The notes under the pieces: generated by a model
The model's input: the letters and a program-made list of their open reading frames with translations, nothing else
What the model was told of the DNA's origin: nothing
Database searches by the model: none
Translations under genes and position numbers: made by a program
Part shown: piece after piece, positions 47,081 through 56,800 of the stretch
Layout of the letters: each line of letters begins with the position of its first letter
Numbering within the stretch: position 1 is the stretch's first letter
Source of the DNA: Tranquillimonas alkanivorans
GTDB taxonomy: Bacteria; Pseudomonadota; Alphaproteobacteria; Rhodobacterales; Rhodobacteraceae
Reading direction: 5' to 3'
Length of the DNA: 63,067 bases
Assembly: GCF_900115595.1 (NCBI RefSeq)
Contig: NZ_FOXA01000015.1
Location: 1 to 63,067 of the forward strand

Positions 47081-48911
47081 GCGTCCTCGCCCAGGCCTAT
47101 GGCCCTCCAGTCGGCCGAGAGCCGATCCCAGGCCTCCAGTACCAGCCGCTCGGTGCGGTATTCGCCGTGGAGCCGCTCTTCCTTCTGCTTCAGCACTCGG
47201 AAGGTTTCCGAGGGGTAGTCGGCGCCCATGACGCTCGCCGGGTCAAGGATATAGCGCAGCTCGTCCCGGGACAGACCGTAGGCGCGGGCGTAGAAGGCGT
47301 CGAGCTCAGCGCGGAGCAGCGCGCGGCGGTTCTCATCCCAGGCGAAGGGCGGGCCGTCATGGCCCAGATCGCGAGCGAAGGGCGCCAGCGCGTGGGAGGT
47401 GTAGGTTAGTTCGAGAACGCGAGGGGTGACAAAGGCAAGGCGCACGGGGGAGTAAAAGGTAGGAGGAAGGACGGGGAGTTGGAACAGGAACTGGAAGGTC
47501 AGGTTCGTTCCGCCAATTTTTTGCCTCTCAATGTAGTCAAGAGGGATGCTGCTCATGCTTCCTACAAGGCCCGCCACGAGTGAAGGCTCCGATTGTGAAA
47601 GCGCCAACGGAAGCGAGTCTCCGGCCGCCCCTTTGGGAAAAATCGTTGAGATGAGTGTCCGTTCGTCAGTAGCTCGGGTGATCTTTCGCCACCCAAGGAG
47701 CCATGATCTATTCCATCCCTTCGACCGAAGTCTCTGCTCGACCTCTGCATCCGGCACCCAGTATCGTGCCGTCGGTTCAAAGCTGGGGTCTGCTTTTTCA
47801 TCGCCTGAAACGTCACGGGACCTGGAACCGTCCGCCTCGTAGGTTGCCCAGCGGTGATCCATCTGGTGGATCATCTTCGCCTCGTAGAGCGGCACCATCC
47901 GCTCCTCGGCATGGGCGAGCGGCAGGGAGCGGGCGTCGCTGCCGTCGAGATCCATCGCAGACTGCGCTGGCCTCGCTGAGTCCGGCCGAGGGCTGTGGGT
48001 GCGCGGGCGGGTCCAGTCGGTGCCGTCGCGTCGCCAGCCCTCCTCCTCCAGCTGAGCGGCGGTTCGGAACCATTCCGAGTCCTCTGCCATGTGCCAAATT
48101 CTCGTATAGAAGCTCATGTCCCACGGGTTTCCGTCTGCCCGAGTTTCGTTAATCAGCACCGGCGCGGCGTCGTAGATCTTTGCCGTCAACTCGGCGTCTC
48201 GGCGTGAGCGGAAGACCGGTGCGGTCTTTGTATTCGGGTTGATGCGAGCGATCTGCTCTGGCGTCAGGACGAATGAACGTTCGCGGTGCGCCAGTTGCGA
48301 CGGGTCGGTGAGGTAGAAGGCAAAGCGCGTCTCGTCGACATTACTCCCGAGGGTCAGGAGGGCGAACTTGAAGCTGCGGTGAACGCCAGGAAAGATTGGC
48401 GCCGAATTCTCGAAATCTAAGAGCCGCACCAGCCGCCGCTCCTCGACCAGCCATCCGAAGAACGGTGCCGTGGTCGCGTCAGTGGCAATACCTGTCGGCA
48501 CGATCACCCCGGCCCGGCCGTACGGGTTCACCGACCGCGCAAAATGCTCGGCGAAGAGCGCATAGGTGTTCACGTCGCCCCGCCCGGTCAGAGGATAGCG
48601 CCCGCCTTCGGCGCGGGCGAATTCGCTCGCCGCCTCGGCCGTCCGCTTGGCCTGCCAGAATGCGGCGTGAAGCTGCTGCTCGGGTGTGCCCGGCTCCGCC
48701 TCTGCCAGCGCCTTGATCATCCGGCCCCGCGCCGCGGCGTTCGGGGCCTCGGCGATATCGGGCGCACGGAATGCGAAGAATTCCTGTTCCTGTAGCTTGA
48801 TCCGCTCCCATGGCGGATTGCCCAGCATAACGTCGAAGCCGCCGCGCGCCCAGATCGCCGGGAAGGCGATCGGCCAGTGCAGCACATGCGCCTCGGCCGC
48901 GGTGTCAGTCA
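47077..48911 (-). pseudogene. Adenine methylase, C-terminal half (out of frame)
   Basis: It continues the gene that starts at 51061, one base out of phase after the TGACTGAC duplication. It begins with DTAAEAHVLHWPIAFPAIW and the catalytic motif IV (GNPPWERIK). Then comes the target-recognition part (GRAGVIVPTGIATDATTAPFF, RRLVRLLDFENSAPIFP, SFKFALLTLG), ending in ELDAFYARAYGLSRDELRYIL, as in PglX/DrmMI and Eco57I-type enzymes. About 610 residues. Without correction of the shift it would not be translated with motif I. Confidence 0.65.
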
Positions 48912-51061
48912 CCCTGCACCAGCACCGGGTCGCCTTCGCGGGCCAGGATGCGACCGATATTCGCCGTGGTTGGCACTTGCACATTCGGCTTCTTCGGCAG
49001 CAGGAACGCCGCCACCCAGGCGTCTGCCGCCCGCCGCAGCCGTAGCCGCTCGGCGTCGGCACCGCGTGCCTCGAAGCTCGCCCGCAGGCGCTCGACCTCC
49101 TCCAGCGTGTCCTGGCTTGCGCCATGGAGCCGCTCGTCGAAGGCCACCAGCGCGGGCGGGAGCCCACCTGGACCGTCGAGACCCAGATCGCCCTGCCCCT
49201 CGCGTTCTGCCTTGTTGCGCTTGCGCAGGTCCGAGCCGATGCCCTTGTCGTCCCCGGTCAGTGCCTTGTAGGCCGCATCGGGGATTCCCTCGGTCAGCAT
49301 GGTTAGGTCCGACAGACCCAGCAGAGCATCGCCATGGCGGATGTTGGCGTCGAGAAAGCCCAGGGGCCGCCCGGGCTCCACGCTTTCGATCCAGAGCGCA
49401 ACACGGGCGAGTTCGACGGCGAAATCGTTGCGGTCCACCCCGAAGATGCAGCGCGCCACGACCTCGCGCAGCGCATGGCGGAAGGCAGCGGGGTCGAATG
49501 TCTCGCCCTCAGCCTCGGCGCGCGTCCGCGCCACCGCATCGGCCATGCGGCGGGCGGCGGCGAGCAGGAAGTGCCCCGATCCGCAGGCCGGGTCGCAAAT
49601 TGTCATGGTCAGGATGCCCTCGGCCCCGGTCTCGCCGTTCGGAGTGCCGATGCCGCGCCGGCGGTCGGCGATCACCGGATCGAGTGCGCTGTCGAGCAGC
49701 GCCTGCACCAGGCTGTCGGGCGTGTAGTAGGAGCCGGTAGTCTTGCGCTGGTTGCCGCGAGTCTCCGCGCCGCCCGCATAGTCGAGGAGCGTGTGGTTTT
49801 CGGCCAGGCGGGGCACGAGTTCGAGGAGGGACTCATAGACTGAGCCAAGTTCCTCGGTCTGCATGTCGCGCCAGTTGATCCGCGCCAGTACATGGCCGTC
49901 GCGTATCCAGGCCAAGTGGTAGAGCGCGTCGAGGAAATGGCGGTTGGGCAGCGTGGCCGCGTCGAGGATCGGAGTCAGTCCGTCGCGGAACAGGCCGCCG
50001 AGGGCGGGCAGGCCCAGGAGCGGCTCACCTTTCTGGAGCGCGCGAAAGAGCACCTTCACGCCTTCCCACGCGTCGTGGTGCCTATCGCGACTGGCCCGCC
50101 TACGGGCGCGCAGGGCGAGGCGTGAGATGGCGTAGCCCTCGGCGTAGGTCTCTCGCGCCTCGTCTGTGGCTTCGGGAGCGTGCAGGAGGTCGCGATCTTC
50201 GGTGGTGAGGACGAAGATCAGCCGGTAGACGACGCGTAGGGCTTCGGCATGGAGCGCCTCCGCCGGGTTTTCCTCGGTCTCAATCCGGGCACGTGTGGCG
50301 GGGTCCGCCAGCGCACCAGCACCGAGGGCTCGCAGCGCCGCTTCAACTCCGTCACGCAGCCGTTCACGGGCGGCAACACCCTGCTCGGCGGCTGCTTTGC
50401 TCCAGCGTTCCAGGGGGCCTTCCACGGCCTCGCCGCGGCCGAAGCGGGTTCGGTGGATCAGCCGCCAGAGACCGGCAAAGGCGCCGAGGTCGTCGGTATC
50501 GAGGATCGCGCCAAGGTCTGCCTCGAGGAGCGCCGGACGGCCGAGGCGTACGGAGTCGCGCATCAGACGAATACGCTTGCCGTCGGTGACGAGCCCCCAG
50601 AGTGCGTCATCAGAGGCGTTGAGCGCATCCTGCAGGAGCAGCGCGGGCGAGCGGAACCGCCCGGCCGGGCCGCCTTCATGCCGCGCGCGGTCGAGCCCCC
50701 CTTCCGGCGCGATGACCACCGGGACACGGCCATCCGCTGTCAACAGGTCGACCGGAAAGTGGCGTTCGCCGACCATCAGGGGCCCGGTCTTCAAGTCGTC
50801 GAATCCGAATGCCCGAAGTATCGCACGGACCTGGGCGGTGGCGTCGGCCGGCGGCTCATCATTGGCCGCGCGGGCCATGCGAAAAGCCCGCTCGATTTCG
50901 TCGTTGAGGGTAAGTCCCTTCGGCACGCCATAGTCCGTCGCCGCCTGTTCGGTGGCCTGTCCGCGGGCGATCTTCGCGATCATATCTGACGGGATCAGCC
51001 CTCCTTCCAGGATCAGGCCGACGCCAATCTCGACGGGGCGGTGCATCGTCTCATGGCGCAT
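48905..51061 (-). CDS. Class I DISARM-type adenine methylase DrmMI-like, N-terminal part
   Basis: A 718-aa product that stops early. It contains the SAM-binding motif I (CDPACGSGHFLLAAARRMADAV, about residue 489 on), the helical N-domain (SVYESLLELVPRL, YYTPDSLVQALLDSAL) and the segment CIFGVDRNDFAVELARVALWIESV typical of PglX/DrmMI. It ends at DPVLVQGD because of a 4-bp tandem duplication, while motif IV (NPPW) lies downstream in another frame. Removing one TGAC restores one gene of about 1330 codons, the normal length of the family. The start codon overlaps the stop of the helicase gene by one base. Confidence 0.75.
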   Translation of the reverse strand: MRHETMHRPVEIGVGLILEGGLIPSDMIAKIARGQATEQAATDYGVPKGLTLNDEIERAFRMARAANDEPPADATAQVRAILRAFGFDDLKTGPLMVGERHFPVDLLTADGRVPVVIAPEGGLDRARHEGGPAGRFRSPALLLQDALNASDDALWGLVTDGKRIRLMRDSVRLGRPALLEADLGAILDTDDLGAFAGLWRLIHRTRFGRGEAVEGPLERWSKAAAEQGVAARERLRDGVEAALRALGAGALADPATRARIETEENPAEALHAEALRVVYRLIFVLTTEDRDLLHAPEATDEARETYAEGYAISRLALRARRRASRDRHHDAWEGVKVLFRALQKGEPLLGLPALGGLFRDGLTPILDAATLPNRHFLDALYHLAWIRDGHVLARINWRDMQTEELGSVYESLLELVPRLAENHTLLDYAGGAETRGNQRKTTGSYYTPDSLVQALLDSALDPVIADRRRGIGTPNGETGAEGILTMTICDPACGSGHFLLAAARRMADAVARTRAEAEGETFDPAAFRHALREVVARCIFGVDRNDFAVELARVALWIESVEPGRPLGFLDANIRHGDALLGLSDLTMLTEGIPDAAYKALTGDDKGIGSDLRKRNKAEREGQGDLGLDGPGGLPPALVAFDERLHGASQDTLEEVERLRASFEARGADAERLRLRRAADAWVAAFLLPKKPNVQVPTTANIGRILAREGDPVLVQGD

Positions 51062-53826
51062 CAGCTGGCCTCCGGCAGGATTACGTGGAGGGCTATGAGG
51101 TCCGGCGGCAGCACCGGCTCGACAATCGTGCGACCCCGCGTGGACGAGGCAACACGCAGACGGTCGTGATCCGCCGTCAGCGTCTCGGCGCGAGACTGGG
51201 CGATTGCGGTGAGGGCGTCAGAGTCTTCGATACGGGCACGGGCGCGCAGCACCTGGGTCCTCCGCACCGGCTCGGGCAAGGTCGCGCCGACCTCCTCGTC
51301 GAGCACCCTCAGCGCATCGAGGCCGATGGCGGCGTGGCTCGTGGCCGTACCTTTCCACAGAACCGGCACAATCTCTTCGGCCAGTAGGAAATCATCTGAT
51401 GCGGCCGAAGCGCGTCGGATGCGGTGGCGGACCCTGAGAAGTGCCAGCGTTCGCATCACGGTGGCAGCTCGGCTAATCCAGGCGCCGGATCGCGATAGAG
51501 CGTCCGGGGCGTCCTCCAGGGCTCCTTCGGAAAGGGCGTCGGACAGCGTTGCGACTATGGGATGCGTGCGATGCAACACCTCGACTCCTGGCTGGGCGAC
51601 CGGGTCGAACGAAACTCGGGTTCGCCCCTGGATGCCCCGCGAGGAGAGAGCTTCGCGCACCATGTCGGGTAGCGCATCGACCGGGACGGATTTTCCGTCG
51701 AACGTGATGCCGACCCGGTCCAAGGCACGGCGTACGAACCGCCGAACATCCTCGGTATCGCCCAACAGGTCGCGCACGCGCTGCCATTCCGGTATCACTT
51801 CTTCAGGTTTCAGGCGTCTTTGCGCAAAGCGTGCCCGGGATGCCTTTTCGTTCGCCTCCGCATCGCGCCAGAGTCGTTCGAGATCGGCCGCTGGATCGAG
51901 GTCGCGAAACAGGTCGCCCTGACGACCCGAGGCTGCGCCGGACTTCAATACCAGTGCATGCATCAGCGCCTCGGACACCGTCCCTCGATCGTCCAGCATG
52001 CTGACCGAGACATTCGTGGCTTTCCGGATGGCCGCCGCCTTTCTCAGGATGACGTCGAGAACGGCCCCGTCGATGGCCGAGTTGCTGCCATAGATCGTCA
52101 AGGAGCGCACCTGATCGGCCGGCTGCCCGAACCGATCGACCCGTCCTTCGCGCTGTTGGTGCCGCGTCGGATTCCAGGACAGATCGTAGTGCACGACAGC
52201 GTCGAATAGGGTCTGGAGGTTGATACCCTCTGACAGGCAATCGGTTGCTACGAGAATTCGACGCTCCGCGTCCGCCATGCCTTCGACGCGGACCCTCCGC
52301 TCAGTGCCTGGAAGCCGGCCGGTGACGACCTCGATCGTCCGGTCCTTGAAGGGCTTATCGTTCCTGAGCGCGGCGGCCACTGCCTCGGCGGTGGCAATGT
52401 AGCGGCAGAACACGACAGGCTGATGGCCCTGAGAACAGAGCTCCGCCAGTTCGCGCTTGAGGAGTGACAGCTTGGCATCCTCTTGGGGTCTGGCTTCGAG
52501 GTCTCGGGCCATCCGCAGAAGGTCGTCGAGGCCAGACATGTCCTCTGCCGCTGTCCCCGGTTCGAGATCGTCATCCGTCAGCTGGCCCTCGTCCTCGTCA
52601 AAGATCGCGGCTTCCAGATCGGAATCGTCGGTCGGGCCGCGTCTGGCTTCCAGCGTGGCAATCGCAGCGGCTGGCGAGGAACCGACACATCGCATCAGGG
52701 CCAGAGTAGCCCAGATCGCCAGCCGCCGCCGGCGCGCATCATGTCCGGATTTCGCGGCGCGCTCGGTGCACCACGCCAAGACGGCCTCGTGGAACGCCAG
52801 GTGTGAGGGCGTCAACTGAAACGCCCTCTCTCCGACATCATGCTTGGGAAAGGTCCGCTTCGCGCCGGGAACTTCCCAGCCTTCTTCCCGGACATCGATG
52901 CGTCGCCTCTGGACGAAATGCTGTGCGAGCTCTTCCCGAGCTCGGGACAAGGCGCCGTGGGAGAAATCCGGGCGAAGCAACGCCAGAATGTCGTCGAAGG
53001 CTTCCGCGTCACCGGAATGCGGCGTCGCGGTGAGGAGAACCATGTGACGGTCCGGGTCCTTTGCCAGGCCGTTCAACAGGACCTGCCTCTGGGTTGTGCC
53101 GCGTCCGCCGCCGACACAGGCATGCGCCTCGTCCACGATGACGAAGTTCGGGCAGGATCTCGCGAAGTCAGCCCGGCGGCGGTCAGCCTTGATGTAGTCC
53201 AAACTGACAACGGTCACCGGATGGGCGTCGAAAGGACTCTCGTCCAATGCGAGCCCGCGTTCGAGACGTGGCGCGGTGGTGGCGGTCACGGCGGTCGCAT
53301 GCAGGTCGAATTTTTCACGCAGTTCATCGACCCATTGCTCGACCAGGTGCGGCGGACACAGCACGCAGGCTCGCGTTGCCTCGCCTCGGTCCCACATCTC
53401 CCGGAGGATTAGGCCGGCCTCGATGGTCTTACCGATGCCCACATCGTCGGCGATCAGCAGCCGGATCGGGTCGAGGCGCAGCGCCATGATCAACGGGACC
53501 AGCTGATAGGATCGCGGCTCGAACGCGATCCGGCCGGAGGAGCGGAACGGGCCCGCGCCGCGGCGAAGGCTGAGGCGCAACGCGTCCGACAGCAGGCGCG
53601 CTTCCGAGGAAGTGCCCATACGCGATGCGTCCGGCGCCTTGAAGATTGCCGGCTCGGGCGGAACCGGCTCGAGTGCCGGTAGAACTACCGTGGTATCGCT
53701 CTCCATGCCCGATAGCGGTCGCAGGCGCAGGCGGTCGGGTCCCGATCCGGGCAGGACGACCCATTCCCTGCCACGTGCACGGATCAGGCTGCCTGGGCTT
53801 GTCAGGGCGCGGGTAGCCGAAGTCAT
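51061..53826 (-). CDS. SNF2/RapA-type helicase, DrmD-like
   Basis: A 921-aa SWI2/SNF2-family ATPase. P-loop ADDVGIGKTIEAG (127-139) has the RapA/DrmD form rather than DExxGxGKT. Motif II DEAH (232-235), motif III LLTATPHSGD, then the C-lobe with VFCRYIATAEAVA, LVATDCLSEGINLQ and the arginine-finger motif HQQREGRVDRFGQ. About 250 C-terminal residues are family-specific. In class 1 DISARM this is the translocase DrmD, encoded beside DrmMI as here. It starts inside the stop of the 1692-aa helicase gene (ATGA overlap). Confidence 0.8.
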   Translation of the reverse strand: MTSATRALTSPGSLIRARGREWVVLPGSGPDRLRLRPLSGMESDTTVVLPALEPVPPEPAIFKAPDASRMGTSSEARLLSDALRLSLRRGAGPFRSSGRIAFEPRSYQLVPLIMALRLDPIRLLIADDVGIGKTIEAGLILREMWDRGEATRACVLCPPHLVEQWVDELREKFDLHATAVTATTAPRLERGLALDESPFDAHPVTVVSLDYIKADRRRADFARSCPNFVIVDEAHACVGGGRGTTQRQVLLNGLAKDPDRHMVLLTATPHSGDAEAFDDILALLRPDFSHGALSRAREELAQHFVQRRRIDVREEGWEVPGAKRTFPKHDVGERAFQLTPSHLAFHEAVLAWCTERAAKSGHDARRRRLAIWATLALMRCVGSSPAAAIATLEARRGPTDDSDLEAAIFDEDEGQLTDDDLEPGTAAEDMSGLDDLLRMARDLEARPQEDAKLSLLKRELAELCSQGHQPVVFCRYIATAEAVAAALRNDKPFKDRTIEVVTGRLPGTERRVRVEGMADAERRILVATDCLSEGINLQTLFDAVVHYDLSWNPTRHQQREGRVDRFGQPADQVRSLTIYGSNSAIDGAVLDVILRKAAAIRKATNVSVSMLDDRGTVSEALMHALVLKSGAASGRQGDLFRDLDPAADLERLWRDAEANEKASRARFAQRRLKPEEVIPEWQRVRDLLGDTEDVRRFVRRALDRVGITFDGKSVPVDALPDMVREALSSRGIQGRTRVSFDPVAQPGVEVLHRTHPIVATLSDALSEGALEDAPDALSRSGAWISRAATVMRTLALLRVRHRIRRASAASDDFLLAEEIVPVLWKGTATSHAAIGLDALRVLDEEVGATLPEPVRRTQVLRARARIEDSDALTAIAQSRAETLTADHDRLRVASSTRGRTIVEPVLPPDLIALHVILPEAS

Positions 53827-56800
53827 GAAGTCACCTTGTCGACATGCGAGAGTTCTTCCGGCATCTCATCGGGCGGCGCTGTCGCTTCGAGGATAATGTA
53901 ACCTTCGTTCGACAGCTCGGTGGAAAGGCCTGCGTCCTCGGTCACAGCGGTGTAGAACTTGCTCCACGAGGCCTGCGCGACCTTGCCGCTCCGCGCAATG
54001 GGGTCCACGTCCGGCGGTACGATTCCCCACCTGCGCGCCGCGTCTGCCCACGGCCCTTCCGAGGCCGGTGTGCGAACTGGACTCGTCTTGCCAATACGCG
54101 CGACCACCTCGACCTTGGCCGATAGAAGGTCAGCCAAGAAACGCCGGACCTCGCTTCGCCTGCGGTCGATCAACTCATGATCAGGCTGGTTGAAATAGGT
54201 GAGGATGCAGCGATAGCAGCCCTCGACGCAGGGGGCGTCGTCGCGGTCACGCCATGCGCCTTCAGTCTCTTCCAGGTGCATGATCTCGAGAGCGGCGCGG
54301 ACCACCGCTTGCAGGTCCTCCTGGCGCGAGATCCGCGACAGCACACCCGCGCCACCTTCGGACGCCTCGTAGAATAGAAGCCCGTTGCGCGCATCCCGAT
54401 CCGGAACGGGATCGACGGCAATTTCACCTTCCTCAAGACGGAACACCCGCTCGAGGCCGCGGGCAAGGGCGCTCTGCAAGGTGGCGACGTCCTCGACTTC
54501 CAGGTGACGCGAGGGAACCAGAAGCATGGCATTCTTGCGGTCCTCCACCATCGGCAGGACCGTCTGCTCGGGCTCGGCGCTTGGGCGTGAATCCGGGTCG
54601 GTATCATCACCGCCTGCCGAACCGCGCCAGCGGCCACTATGGGTTCCGATCTTGAAACCATAGAGGTCCTTGTCTCGACGTCGCCGCAGTCCCTTGTTGA
54701 CCCTGGCAATACGGGTGCGCGGTCCGTAGGAGATCGCTGCCAGGTCTTTCCCTTCACCATCGCGCAACCGAACCCTGTGTGGTTCGCCCTGGAACGAGAA
54801 AGCCGTCTGAATATCGAAGCCCTGGCGCTGGCGTTCCTCGTCATTGGCGGAAATCCGTTCCGCCGGAGCGGCCTCGACATTCTCGACGCGAAACGCGCCG
54901 TCAAGGCGAATAGGATCGGCCAGTCCGGCGCCACATGCGTCACAGCGCTCGGGAGCATCCGAACCCTGGATAGAGCCGCAGTTTGGACAGAGAAGCAATA
55001 CGTCCGTGTTGAGGCCCACGCCGTCGCCAGCACGCACTTGCGGCGGCAGCATGGCGCGCGTCACGCGGAACGACTGGCCTTCGTGATAGATCATACTTCC
55101 GGGCCCGAATTCAGAGATTGCCAGAAAGCGAGCCCTCGACAGAAAATCGCCACGGCCACGACGTTCGGCCCCGGGAACGAAAGCAGTGAGCGGCAGGCGA
55201 GGGAAATTGTATCCAGGCAAGAAGCCTTCCGTTGCCAGATAGCGGTAGGTGAAGAAGTCCGACGAGTTTGAATCCTTGCCGCTCTTGAGCAATTCGATCT
55301 GCCGTCGTGCGCTGTTGTAAGATCGGTCCCCTTGCCGTCGTTCCTCGGCGCTTGCCTGGGTGCTCTTCGACAACCGGTAGCCGCGATCTCTCTGGTCTTC
55401 GGCGGCGCTCAACCGCCGTCTCCACGAGTCGAAAGCCCGGTCGAATCTCTCGAAGGCATCGCGCGCGGTGCTTTCTGCGAGATCATGTCCGAAGGGTCGG
55501 CCGGCAATCTGGCTGAGGACAGCCACCATGCGCTCTGCCGCACGAGGAGCGAGTTCGGGGACGGATAGAGTTGCCGCCACGTCATCTCGGAGTGGATACT
55601 TGCCGTCTCCTTGGGTGAGGTCCAGCACTTCGGCGATCGCCGGTGCAAGTTCCACTCCGGATTCCGCCAGCCAGATGGCGTGACAGTGGGATACGACGAG
55701 TTCCTCATTGCCGAGATCGAGAAGCGGCGGCTGCACCGTTCCCGCGACCATCTGGCCTGGATCGGCGAAATAATACTGATCATGGGGGCTCTGTGCGGCG
55801 CAATAGGTCGTGATCAGCGCCGCCTGTCCAGCGCGGCCCGCACGCCCTGCCCGCTGCGTGTAGTTGGCCGGCGTCGGCGGCACGTTTCGAAGGTGCACAT
55901 GTTCGAGTGTGGAGATGTCGACCCCGAGTTCCATTGTTGGCGAGCAAATTAGCAGGGGAAGACGCCGGGAGGTTTCGTTGTCATGCGGCATCTCCTGCAT
56001 TTGCTTCCGGTCGTCTTCTCCGAAACGGAACCGGCGCTCCCGGTGCTGGCGGAGGTCCTTGTCCACCTGTGCAGTGTGTTCCCTTGCCTCCAGGCCCCGC
56101 AGCGGTGCGCGCCTGGCCAACATGTTGTCGGCAACCCTTGTGTAGAGTTCGCGGAAATAGGGGTTCGGCGGAGCTTTTTCGCCTTCTTCGGCCACGGGCT
56201 GTCTTGCGGCGCAGAGCTTTAGGGCGCCGGGGTCAAGTTTCCAGCCCATGGGGCCAAAGGGCGTTCGCTGAGCCCGGACATAGGCGTAGTCGTCATGGGC
56301 CGTCGCCTGGAGAAGCGCTTCGATAACTTCGGTCACCTCACCCCGCCGCAGCCGACGACCCCAGAGGCGTTCATCGACGAGGGCTTTGCCCAGAGCCGAC
56401 TGGGCGCTGCCGCGAAGCACGATGCCTTCATCCCGAAGCGAGATGTTTGCACGCGATGTGCCTTCGAGCATCAGCCACGCGGCTTCCCTTGGGCGTTCTT
56501 TCTCGTGGATGGCCCAGGGCGCTTGGAGGTAGCGTCGCGACTCCTCGGCAATCTCCTCGAAGCGTTGCCGGTCCAGAGCTTCTACATCGATTGCGAGGCC
56601 GGTTCGCATGTGTTCCAGAAGGATCCGCAATGCCTTCAAGCGGATATCAGACGTCGCATCGCGCAACACCTCGGGAGCGCCGGCAAAGATGGCGTCATCC
56701 TCGGCCAGTTCCGAAAGCATCGCGTATTCGACCCGAACAAGTTCGAGGTCCTCCAGATTGGGGTTCGTAAAGCGCCAGCCGCGGCGCTGATCCGTCCAGA

